Source of the DNA: Sphingobacterium pedocola | GTDB lineage: Bacteria > Bacteroidota > Bacteroidia > Sphingobacteriales > Sphingobacteriaceae | Length of the DNA stretch: 64,000 nt | Assembly (NCBI RefSeq): GCF_015209965.1 | Contig: NZ_MU158689.1 | Location: 620,196-684,195 of the forward strand | Direction: 5' to 3' | Shown here: positions 17,891-25,451 of the stretch, piece by piece | Numbering within the stretch: position 1 is the first letter of the stretch | How the letters are laid out: every line of letters begins with the position of its first letter | Notes under the pieces: generated by a model | Databases searched by the model: none | Told to the model about the DNA's origin: nothing | The model's input: only the letters and a program-made list of their open reading frames with translations | Program-made: the position numbers and the translations under genes

Positions 17891-18457
17891 TTACTTTATG
17901 GAACAAAAGTAGTTAATTATTTCTTTGTTTTTGAGCACATTCGCTTTTGATGACGTAGTGATAGCGCTGTTGGGCATAGTATTTATAAGTGCATCATTAG
18001 GATCTTGTATTATCGAAGTTCCGCCGAAAAATTCTACTCTTTTAATACCATATGCTCCGTCGTTGTTTGCACCAGAGAGTAAGAGGGCCGTACATCTGGT
18101 TGTATACACCTCCGCCGCACTCTCGAAAAGGACGTCGATGGAAGGTCGTGAAAAGTTGACCGGATCGGAGATGTCCAAAGAAAACGTATGGTCGGGCTCA
18201 ACGAGTAGATGATAACCCGGAGATGCAAAATAAATATTATTACCTTCAATTGTTACCTTGTCTTCGGCAGAAAGAATGGGCCTTTTGAGCTTCAACGTAA
18301 GGCTTTTCTCCATTTGAGTTGGATATTTTGCATTCCGGTGAATGATTACAATTATTGCTGATGAAATTTTGGCGGGGATACTTTCCAACATGTTTACAAT
18401 CACACCGTATGAGCCCGCAGAGCCTCCTATCAAAATTATATCCTCAGCTTGTGCCAT
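17891..18457 (-). CDS. CheB-type methylesterase domain protein
   Basis: A 188-residue stand-alone CheB C-terminal domain, without the usual receiver. The triad of known CheB enzymes is recognisable: Ser13 in GGSAGSYG, His in IIVIIHRN, and Asp in LSGANNDGAYG. The enzyme removes methyl groups from glutamates on chemoreceptors; no chemoreceptor, CheA or CheW is present here, so the substrate is unknown. The ATG overlaps the last base of the cheR stop region (shared base 18457), implying translational coupling with CheR. The missing receiver means it is not directly phospho-regulated, unless through the adjacent response regulator-kinase. Confidence 0.9.
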   Translation of the reverse strand: MAQAEDIILIGGSAGSYGVIVNMLESIPAKISSAIIVIIHRNAKYPTQMEKSLTLKLKRPILSAEDKVTIEGNNIYFASPGYHLLVEPDHTFSLDISDPVNFSRPSIDVLFESAAEVYTTRCTALLLSGANNDGAYGIKRVEFFGGTSIIQDPNDALINTMPNSAITTSSKANVLKNKEIINYFCSIK

Positions 18458-19290
18458 TATTTTATTTTTTGATAAATGTTTAAGCTTTTGTTGATGACTT
18501 TAAAATTCGCATTCATTTCCTGCCTATAAAGCGATTCTTTAGTGCCTAGGCACAAAAATCCGAATAAGCTTAACGATTCATAGAATACATTAAGCACGCG
18601 CTGTTGTAATTCTTTGTCAAAATAAATAAGCACGTTGCGACAGCAGATCAGTTGAAATTCATTAAATACATTATCGGATACTAAATTGTGATTAGAAAAT
18701 AAAATACTATTCCGATATTCATTGTTGATGATTACGGCATCATACATTGCAGTATAGTGATCGGAGAATTTACTGTTCATTCCTACTCGGTTATAGTTCT
18801 CTGTGTACGATTTTATTTTTTCCACGGTGTAAACACCTTTTTTAGCAGTATTAATGGCTTGTTGGCTGATGTCGGTTCCGTAGATAAAGGAGCGGTTTAA
18901 TAATTTTTCTTCTTGTAATAGTATGGATAATGAATAAGCTTCCTCTCCGGTAGCACATCCAGCACTCCAAACACGTAGTTGTGGATAAGTTTGTAAGTAG
19001 GGGAAAACAGCGTTTCTTAACTCTTGATAGAATGGTGGGTCACGAAACATCTCGGTTACATTAACCGTAATCTCCTGAATAAAATACCCAAAAAAACCAT
19101 TCACATTTAGAATTGCATTTTTTAGGTCGATAAGATCCATGCTTTCCATGGCCATAAGACGTTGCACTCGTCTTTTTAAGGATGATTTAGAATAACCCGA
19201 TAGATCATAGTCTGCTACTTTCTTAAGCAAATAGACAACATCATCCAACTCTTCAAATGTAATATGGACCGGCTCTTTTAACTTAACCAT
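18457..19290 (-). CDS. CheR-type protein-glutamate methyltransferase
   Basis: A 277-residue SAM-dependent methyltransferase. The N-terminal helical CheR domain (ITFEELDDVVYLLKKVADYDLSGY, KRRVQRLM) precedes the catalytic domain with the SAM motif VWSAGCATGEEAYSLSIL; FRDPPFYQEL and CCRNVLIYFD are also family hallmarks. The gene overlaps the upstream 1134-residue kinase by 13 bases and the downstream CheB gene by 1 base, so all are one operon. In known systems CheR methylates receptor glutamates. In this receptor-less cluster the membrane kinase with its Glu/Gln-rich coiled coil is a candidate substrate, by inference. Confidence 0.93.
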   Translation of the reverse strand: MVKLKEPVHITFEELDDVVYLLKKVADYDLSGYSKSSLKRRVQRLMAMESMDLIDLKNAILNVNGFFGYFIQEITVNVTEMFRDPPFYQELRNAVFPYLQTYPQLRVWSAGCATGEEAYSLSILLQEEKLLNRSFIYGTDISQQAINTAKKGVYTVEKIKSYTENYNRVGMNSKFSDHYTAMYDAVIINNEYRNSILFSNHNLVSDNVFNEFQLICCRNVLIYFDKELQQRVLNVFYESLSLFGFLCLGTKESLYRQEMNANFKVINKSLNIYQKIK

Positions 19291-22200
19291 ACTTGCATTA
19301 ATGATGTTAATTTGTCAATATCAATGGGTTTGCTGATGTAGTCGTTGGCTCCGATCTGTAGTGACATTTCCCTGTCGCCTTTCATTGCCTTTGCCGTTAC
19401 AGCAAGGATAGGAAGTTTTTTGAATTTCAACTCCTCGCGAATAATTCGAATGGCTTCATGTCCGTCCATCTCCGGCATCATAATGTCCATCAATACGATG
19501 TCTATCTCGTTACCGAGTTTTTCCATTAATTTTATCGCTTCTTTGCCATTATTAGCCACCTCGATTTCCATGTTAAGACTTAGTAAAGTTGTCGTTAGCG
19601 CAAATACATTTCGCATGTCGTCATCTGCAATCAAAACGCGCTTTCCCGCCAAATTATTCGTTTGGATAGTGGGATCTATTTTATGGATATTCTTGACCGG
19701 TTGATAGTGTTCATTATTTATTTTGTTCAAGAATAAATTCACTTCGTCTATGAGTCTATCACTCGATTTAGCCGATTTTAATACAGTAGCTTTTGCATAA
19801 GATAATATCTTTTCGGACTGATCTTTCGGTAACTCAAATGCCGTATTGATAATAATTGGAATATTTTCAAGTGATCGGGAATCTTTTATACGTTCCAATA
19901 GCTCTATACCCGTGCCGTCCGGAAGTTGCATATCAAGAATAATGCAGTCTATGTTTGGTTCCTGATTCAGTTTTTCCCAAGCGGAGCTAAGGGAAAATGC
20001 CTGAATCACATTTATCTTATGCTCTGCGAAAGAGTTTTTTATAAAATCACTTTGTAATTCTTGGTCTTCAATCAATAAGATCTTTTTTACCGATTGGCTT
20101 AAATTTAAGTTAATATTATCAAATGTCTTTTTGATAGCCTCTTCATTTACGGGCTTATGCATGAACCCTATTGCGCCTTTTTCCAGAAAATCTTTTTTGT
20201 TAAATGAAGCCGCTGACATCATGTGAATTGGGATGTGTTTGGTGTTTTCATTTTCTTTCAATACGCGAAGTACTTCCCAACCATCCGAAATAGGAAGCAT
20301 CACGTCCAAGATAATTGCATCGGGTATGATCTCTTGTGCCAATTTAATCCCCATAGATCCATCGTGTGCCAGGGTAACTTTGAAATTGTAGTTCTCAGCG
20401 AAGGCTTTAAGTATGTCTGCGAAGTTAACATCGTCCTCAATTATCAGTATACTTCTGTGTTGATTTACTATAAAACCACCGCCCGTCTCTTTAACATCAA
20501 TTTGCTCGGAAGATTTCTTAACAACCGGTGAAGCCGATGTTTGCGGTGTCTTATTTGGAATGATGAGGGTAAAGGTACTCCCTTTTTCTAGATCACTTTC
20601 TAACGTTATTTTCCCTCCTAGAATGGAGGCAATCTCTTTGCTAATGGAAAGTCCTAGTCCGGTCCCGCCATATTTTCTGCTCGTGGAGCCGTCTTCTTGT
20701 TTAAATGCCTCGAAAATTAACTCTTGTTTTTCCTGGGAAATACCTTTTCCGGTGTCTGATACTTTAAAATGCAAGTTATTGTCTAAATAAGATATCTTGA
20801 AATCGACCTTTCCATTTTTATCCGTGAACTTAAATGCATTTGATAAGAAGTTTTTCAACACTTGCTCTAACCTGTATTCATCACATAAAAATTTATCGGG
20901 TACATTACTGGATGATGATACACTGAAGATAATTTGTTTATCATTCGCTAATTCTTTGAACAGTTCCCCGATATTGTCTTTAAATTCATTTGTATTGATC
21001 GTCTCAATATGCAGCTCTATATTACCCGACTCTATTTTGGCGAGATCTAACAGCTCATTAATAAGTTGTAATAAATCGCTTCCTGCGCTATGAATGACAT
21101 TGGCATATTTTACTTGATCTCCGGTCAAATTTTTACCCTTATTATCGTGCAGAAGTTTGGCTAAGATCAAAATACTATTTAGCGGTGTACGAAGCTCGTG
21201 ACTCATATTCGCCATGAATTCTGATTTATATTTGCTTGCAAGTTCTACTTCCGCTATTTTTTGTTCAACCGTTATTTGAGCGGTGTTCAGGTCTTTGTTT
21301 CGTGTCTCAAGTTCGGAGGCCTTCTCATTGAGTTCTTGGTTGGTTTGCGTCAATTCCTCTTGCTGTACACGCAATTCTTCTTCTGATGACTCTAATAAAT
21401 TCGTCTTATATACTAATTCTTCGTTCGTAATACGAAGCTCTTCTTGCTGTGCTTCTAGTTCTTCAGTTTGCCGTTGAGTCTCCTCTAATAATTGCTCTAC
21501 GAGATGATGACTTTGTCCGAATTTTATCCGTGTAGCGATATTTCTCGATGCCCTGATCAGAAACTCAACATATTTGGGCGATTGATTTTCTTCGATGTTT
21601 AAGACGATTTCCAAAAGACCAAGACTATGCCCTTCGTGAGCTAGCGGACAAATAAAGACTGTCGCAGGAATCTCGCGTGCAATACTGCTTTTGATATTCA
21701 AATGGTCAATATCTTTGATCGATAGTATTTTGATCTCGTTATTCTCTACTACTTTGCCCAATAAACCTTCGCCGGTAATGAAACTCGACGGGCACAGGTT
21801 TTTGTCTACCCCTACACTGTTACTTAAACGAAACTCGTTCGAACCGATCTTTCGGATGTATATTGTAGCTCCATAAAATGGAGTTACTCCGTCTAAGATA
21901 TTCAAGGCTATCTTACTTATTTCATCTTCATCATCGATACCACTAATCTCCTCAATAATCTTATTGTTGGTTTCCAATACCCAGTTCGTATTTTCTATTT
22001 TTTCACTCGCAACTATAAATTGATTATTCATTTCTTTGAGCTCCTTACGGGATGTCCGTAAGTATTCGAGCAATTGAAATACTTTAAAAAATGTATAGAG
22101 AATAACCACCAGCGATATGCAGATCAACGCAAGGACTATTTTTTTTGAATCGTCAAACCGCTCTTTGTTTTTTGCTAAACCTTCTTCTCTTTGTTCAATA

Positions 22201-22682
22201 ATAAATTGGGTGTACGTATTAAGCGCACTCTTTGTTTCTTCTTGTTCATCGACTAGGTACGACGCAATTTCATTCCGATTTTTATGTTTTAGTTGTTGCT
22301 CAAAATAGGCTAAATCGGTAATTCGTTCTACTAATTCTCTTAGGTTCTTTTGTACGGGACCATTGGAATGAAAATAGCTGTTGTGTGTTTCTAATTTGAT
22401 AAGGCTATTTAAAGCCTCGTTTTTGTCTTCTTTTATCCGTTGGGCATCGGGTTGTAGATTATTGGTGGCGTAATGCGCTTTATACTGAATAATATGATAT
22501 AAATTGGATTCAATAGCTGTAGATGTAGCAAAACGTTCTTCAGCTAAATTTATGATCAATTCGTTTTCGTCCGTAAAACTATTTAGCTTATTAAAAAAAT
22601 ACAAAGCCGAGAATATAATTACGAGATAAGCTAGTACAATACTTATTAAAAGCTGTAATTGTATTATATTTCTTCGAGCCAT
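19278..22682 (-). CDS. Membrane hybrid histidine kinase with GAF, coiled coil and three receivers
   Basis: A 1134-residue sensor kinase. TM1 (about 10-30) and TM2 (182-204) flank a helical periplasmic region of CHASE3 type. A GAF-like domain (about 240-385) and a long Glu/Gln-rich coiled coil (395-485) lead to HisKA with His495 (ANMSHELRTPLNSILI) and a HATPase (DTGKGISQEKQ, YGGTGLGLSI). Three receivers follow, starting near 745, 868 and 1010, with acceptor segments AIILDVMLP, CIILDMQLP and IVLMDIMMPEMDG. Head of the cluster with CheR, CheB and REC-HK. The HK-REC-REC-REC layout with CheR/CheB resembles multi-receiver hybrids that control development or adhesion in other bacteria; the ligand is unknown. 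Confidence 0.93.
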   Translation of the reverse strand: MARRNIIQLQLLISIVLAYLVIIFSALYFFNKLNSFTDENELIINLAEERFATSTAIESNLYHIIQYKAHYATNNLQPDAQRIKEDKNEALNSLIKLETHNSYFHSNGPVQKNLRELVERITDLAYFEQQLKHKNRNEIASYLVDEQEETKSALNTYTQFIIEQREEGLAKNKERFDDSKKIVLALICISLVVILYTFFKVFQLLEYLRTSRKELKEMNNQFIVASEKIENTNWVLETNNKIIEEISGIDDEDEISKIALNILDGVTPFYGATIYIRKIGSNEFRLSNSVGVDKNLCPSSFITGEGLLGKVVENNEIKILSIKDIDHLNIKSSIAREIPATVFICPLAHEGHSLGLLEIVLNIEENQSPKYVEFLIRASRNIATRIKFGQSHHLVEQLLEETQRQTEELEAQQEELRITNEELVYKTNLLESSEEELRVQQEELTQTNQELNEKASELETRNKDLNTAQITVEQKIAEVELASKYKSEFMANMSHELRTPLNSILILAKLLHDNKGKNLTGDQVKYANVIHSAGSDLLQLINELLDLAKIESGNIELHIETINTNEFKDNIGELFKELANDKQIIFSVSSSSNVPDKFLCDEYRLEQVLKNFLSNAFKFTDKNGKVDFKISYLDNNLHFKVSDTGKGISQEKQELIFEAFKQEDGSTSRKYGGTGLGLSISKEIASILGGKITLESDLEKGSTFTLIIPNKTPQTSASPVVKKSSEQIDVKETGGGFIVNQHRSILIIEDDVNFADILKAFAENYNFKVTLAHDGSMGIKLAQEIIPDAIILDVMLPISDGWEVLRVLKENENTKHIPIHMMSAASFNKKDFLEKGAIGFMHKPVNEEAIKKTFDNINLNLSQSVKKILLIEDQELQSDFIKNSFAEHKINVIQAFSLSSAWEKLNQEPNIDCIILDMQLPDGTGIELLERIKDSRSLENIPIIINTAFELPKDQSEKILSYAKATVLKSAKSSDRLIDEVNLFLNKINNEHYQPVKNIHKIDPTIQTNNLAGKRVLIADDDMRNVFALTTTLLSLNMEIEVANNGKEAIKLMEKLGNEIDIVLMDIMMPEMDGHEAIRIIREELKFKKLPILAVTAKAMKGDREMSLQIGANDYISKPIDIDKLTSLMQVWLS

Positions 22683-22989
22683 AATTTATTCCATCATTTT
22701 ATAATAATATAAATACTTTATCCACAAAATTTGTTTGCCATATCTTTTGTACCTATTGTATAGCGGATACGCATCTAAACTTGATGTGATTTGATAAATT
22801 GTGAGGAGTATATATTATTTTTAACGTAAATATGTTAGATAATTTTTATACAAATATAATCAATATACTCTTCTGAAGAACGTTGTAAAGGTAATTCTTT
22901 TGAAGAATTGAACCTAAAGGTGTTAAAAACTCGTCTAATTTTAATACCTTTAGGGAGAAAGTGAACCATATAACAAATACTACGGAAAA
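22683..22989. other. Divergent intergenic region, kinase cluster / floA
   Basis: A 307-base AT-rich gap. The floA-proximal part holds a strong hairpin (22913-22954) and a smaller one (22893-22909). Promoters for both directions must lie here, but I cannot place a clean TAnnTTTG element. Confidence 0.5.
22893..22954 (+). promoter_or_regulatory. Structured 5' leader of floA
   Basis: A 7-pair hairpin (22893-22899 with 22903-22909) is followed by a 16-pair stem (22913-22928 with 22939-22954) that has a 10-base loop and a single G-U pair. It ends 35 bases before the floA ATG and has no T-tract, so it is not a standard terminator. An RNA-level control or processing element for floA is possible. 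Confidence 0.5.
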
Positions 22990-23970
22990 ATGAATTCAGA
23001 AATAACATTAATATTGACCATTGTAGGGGGACTAATCGCCTTCTTTCTTTTGTTTTATCTTTTGCCTGTAAACCTGTGGTTTACAGCTCAACTTTCGAAT
23101 GTGCGCATCAGCCTTTTGAATTTGGTTTTGATGCGTCTACGTAAAGTTTCTCCAGCGTTGGTAACGAATGCAATGATTACTTCGACAAAAGCAGGATTGC
23201 GTATCACTACGAACGAGATAGAAACACATTATTTGGCAGGTGGAAATGTAAATAAAGTTATTAGAGCATTGATTTCAGCGGATAAAGCAAATATTCCATT
23301 AAGCTTCAAGTTGGCAACTGCTATTGATTTAGCAGGACGGGATGTGTTTGATGCAGTACAGCTTTCTGTAAATCCTCAGGTAATAAACACACCTCCGGTA
23401 GCAGCTGTTGCTAAGGATGGCATTCAATTGATAGCGAAGGCGAGGGTAACCGTGCGTGCGAATATTAACCAACTGGTCGGAGGAGCTGGTGAGGAAACTA
23501 TTTTGGCTCGTGTTGGTGAAGGTATTGTTACGACGATCGGGTCCGCAGACAGCCACAAACAGGTTTTGGAGAATCCGGATAGAATTTCAAAAACCGTACT
23601 TGCGAAAGGACTGGATTCAGGTACAGCTTTTGAAATATTATCGATTGATATTGCCGATATTGATATCGGTGTAAATGTTGGCGCGCAACTACAGACTGAT
23701 CAGGCTGAAGCTGATTTAAAGGTTGCAAACGCTAGAGCAGAAGAAAGAAGGGCTATGGCAGTTGCCAATGAGCAAGAAATGCGTGCGAAAGCGCAGGAAG
23801 CAAAAGCAAAAGTAATCGAGGCCGAAGCTCAAGTTCCATTGGCTATGGCCGAAGCGTTTAGAAGCGGTAATCTGGGTATAATGGATTATTACAAGATGCA
23901 GAATATTCAAGCCGATACGGATATGCGCTCTTCAATTTCCAATCCTAAAGGAAACGATAAAAGTAAATAA
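22990..23970 (+). CDS. floA: Flotillin-like protein FloA
   Basis: A 326-residue FloA/YqfA (UPF0365) protein. The N-terminal membrane segment (about 6-28) is followed by [29 protein letters not shown], near-invariant in the family, then an SPFH-like domain ([37 protein letters not shown]) and an Ala/Glu-rich coiled coil with [34 protein letters not shown]. FloA organises functional membrane microdomains and affects membrane fluidity and signalling complexes in Bacillus. Here it stands alone, opposite a signalling cluster; a link between them is speculative. The leader is highly structured and a terminator follows. Confidence 0.95.
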   Translation: MNSEITLILTIVGGLIAFFLLFYLLPVNLWFTAQLSNVRISLLNLVLMRLRKVSPALVTNAMITSTKAGLRITTNEIETHYLAGGNVNKVIRALISADKANIPLSFKLATAIDLAGRDVFDAVQLSVNPQVINTPPVAAVAKDGIQLIAKARVTVRANINQLVGGAGEETILARVGEGIVTTIGSADSHKQVLENPDRISKTVLAKGLDSGTAFEILSIDIADIDIGVNVGAQLQTDQAEADLKVANARAEERRAMAVANEQEMRAKAQEAKAKVIEAEAQVPLAMAEAFRSGNLGIMDYYKMQNIQADTDMRSSISNPKGNDKSK

Positions 23971-23989
23971 GATCAAATAGATTTTTAAA

Positions 23990-24025
23990 AAAAAGCCAAT
24001 TGGATACGTTCAATTGGCTTTTTTT
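23990..24025 (+). terminator. floA terminator
   Basis: A hairpin with a 14-base arm AAAAAAGCCAATTG (23990-24003) pairing with 24011-24024, a 7-base loop and a T-run, 20 bases after the floA stop. Confidence 0.9.
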
Positions 24026-24035
24026 GCAAAAAACA

Positions 24036-24102
24036 AAACCTTGGCGTTGGGCGCCAAGGTTTGCTACTAACCAATTATAAACCTAAATTATGAAAAGACA
24101 TT
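24036..24102 (+). other. Orphan leader-like element with mini-ORF
   Basis: An 11-pair GC-rich hairpin (AAACCTTGGCG at 24036-24046 with 24052-24062, loop TTGGG) lacks a T-tail. It is followed by an AC-rich single-stranded stretch (CTAACCAATTATAAACC) and ATGAAAAGACATTTTTAA, a 5-codon ORF (MKRHF). To my recollection a similar AC-rich stretch often precedes outer-membrane protein genes in this family, but no such gene follows. It may be the remnant leader of a lost gene or a small RNA. The remaining bases to the KdsC promoter hold nothing recognisable. Confidence 0.35.
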
Positions 24103-24270
24103 TTTAAAACAATTACACTGCTCCGAATTGTTAAGACAAATTTACGGCAAGATTTTTCATCTATCAAGTATTCTGATAAAGAAAGTTGTTATCACAACTA
24201 CTTTGTGACAATTACATGATTTGTGTTATTTTTTGGGATAAAAAAATGACTCGAATGAATAAAAGTTGTT

Positions 24271-24302
24271 TTTGAAATGGGTAATAAAAAACTGTATTTT
24301 TG
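24271..24302 (+). promoter_or_regulatory. Promoter of KdsC-like gene
   Basis: TTTG (24271-24274), a 20-base spacer and TATTTTTG (24295-24302): a full match to the Bacteroidota promoter consensus. The ATG at 24312 lies only 9 bases downstream, which supports that start over a TTG at 24300 inside the promoter. Confidence 0.75.
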
Positions 24303-24311
24303 GAATCAGAT

Positions 24312-24830
24312 ATGATATTAAAACGCTTAGAATATGTGAAAGCCATCTTTTTGGATGTGGATGGTGTGCTTACAGACGGATCGATCTTCGTTAATGAAGT
24401 CGGAGAGCAGCTACGGACTTTCAACGTAAAAGATGGCTATGCGATTCAATTGGCAATTAAGAAAGGAATTAAGATCTGCGTCATAACCGGAGGGAAATCG
24501 GAGGGGGTATTAAGAAGATTTGAAGGTCTGGGTGTAGAAGAGATACATATGGGGATTACAGATAAACTTGCTATACTGGAAGCTATCTTAGAAAGATATC
24601 AGATTAATAAGGAAGAGGTTCTCTTTATCGGTGATGATATGCCAGATTTGGCGTGTATGCAATATGTGGGAATCGCTGCCGCCCCCCAAGATGCCGTTGA
24701 GGAAATCAAGGCGATAAGTCATTATATATCTTCTAAGGAAGGCGGGAGAGGTGTTGTTCGTGATGTCGTGGAGAAGGTACTGAAATTACAAAACAAGTGG
24801 GGCGCGGATTTTTCTGTAAAAAGTGTTTGA
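24312..24830 (+). CDS. KdsC-like HAD phosphatase (3-deoxy-manno-octulosonate-8-phosphatase)
   Basis: A 172-residue cap-less HAD phosphatase of the KdsC/YrbI type, which makes Kdo from Kdo-8-phosphate for lipopolysaccharide. Motif I is FLDVDGVLTDG (nucleophile Asp15, acid Asp17), motif II CVITGGKSEGV, motif III Lys in the GITDK region, and motif IV GDDMPDLACM. VGIAAAPQDAVEEIK is also characteristic. I start at the ATG at 24312 because a complete promoter overlaps the longer frame. It is followed after 3 bases by maf, so the two form an operon. Phosphatases of the related NeuA/CMP-sugar group share these motifs, so substrate identity is likely but not proven. Confidence 0.85.
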   Translation: MILKRLEYVKAIFLDVDGVLTDGSIFVNEVGEQLRTFNVKDGYAIQLAIKKGIKICVITGGKSEGVLRRFEGLGVEEIHMGITDKLAILEAILERYQINKEEVLFIGDDMPDLACMQYVGIAAAPQDAVEEIKAISHYISSKEGGRGVVRDVVEKVLKLQNKWGADFSVKSV

Positions 24831-24833
24831 TAT

Positions 24834-25424
24834 ATGATACTTGATAAACTAAAAGATGTGCAGGTAGTTTTGGGTTCTCAATCACCACGACGCCGTGAAT
24901 TGTTAGCTGCTTTGGGGATTTCGTTTGAAGTTATTGTGAGAGAGGTTGATGAACGTTTTGATTCCGATATTGAGGTTCAACATGCAGCGCTGGAAATAGC
25001 ACGTAAAAAGAGCGCGGCTTTTTTAGAGGAGCATTTTTTCGAAGCGTTGGTTATTACCGCTGATACCATCGTGATCGATGCGGAAGGTAATCCGATTGGT
25101 AAACCTAACGATCAAGATGATGCTATTCGCATATTGCGTCGGCTATCCGGGAAACCACACGTTGTACATACAGCAGTAGTTATTCGGTATAGAGCGAAAC
25201 AGCATCATTTCACCGAAGAAACAAAAGTATGGTTTGCGGCGTTGAGCGATGATGAAATAGCGTATTATGTTAATTTATACCAACCTTATGACAAAGCTGG
25301 TGCGTACGGTATCCAGGAGTGGATAGGCCGTGCAGCTGTGACGAAAATAGAAGGTTCTTACGAAAATGTGGTAGGACTACCTACCGCTCGTCTGTTTCAG
25401 GAACTGAAAGAAATATTAAAATAA
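24834..25424 (+). CDS. maf: Maf-like nucleotide pyrophosphatase
   Basis: A 196-residue Maf/YhdE-family protein, which hydrolyses non-canonical or dTTP/UTP-type nucleotides and has been tied to septum inhibition. Family motifs are VLGSQSPRRRELLAALGI at the N-terminus, VITADTIVIDAEGNPIGKP, and DKAGAYGIQEWIG and GSYENVVGLPTARL in the C-terminal half. These Lys, Glu and Gln residues form the active site in known structures. It sits 3 bases behind the KdsC-like gene and ends before a terminator shared with the convergent TonB receptor. Confidence 0.93.
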   Translation: MILDKLKDVQVVLGSQSPRRRELLAALGISFEVIVREVDERFDSDIEVQHAALEIARKKSAAFLEEHFFEALVITADTIVIDAEGNPIGKPNDQDDAIRILRRLSGKPHVVHTAVVIRYRAKQHHFTEETKVWFAALSDDEIAYYVNLYQPYDKAGAYGIQEWIGRAAVTKIEGSYENVVGLPTARLFQELKEILK

Positions 25425-25451
25425 AAAATGGAGCGTTAGCTCCATTTTTTT
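25423..25451. terminator. Bidirectional terminator, maf / TonB receptor gene
   Basis: A hairpin whose 12-base arm AAAAAATGGAGC (25423-25434) pairs with 25439-25450 around a 4-base loop, with T-runs on both strands. The TonB gene's stop is embedded at its edge. Confidence 0.88.
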
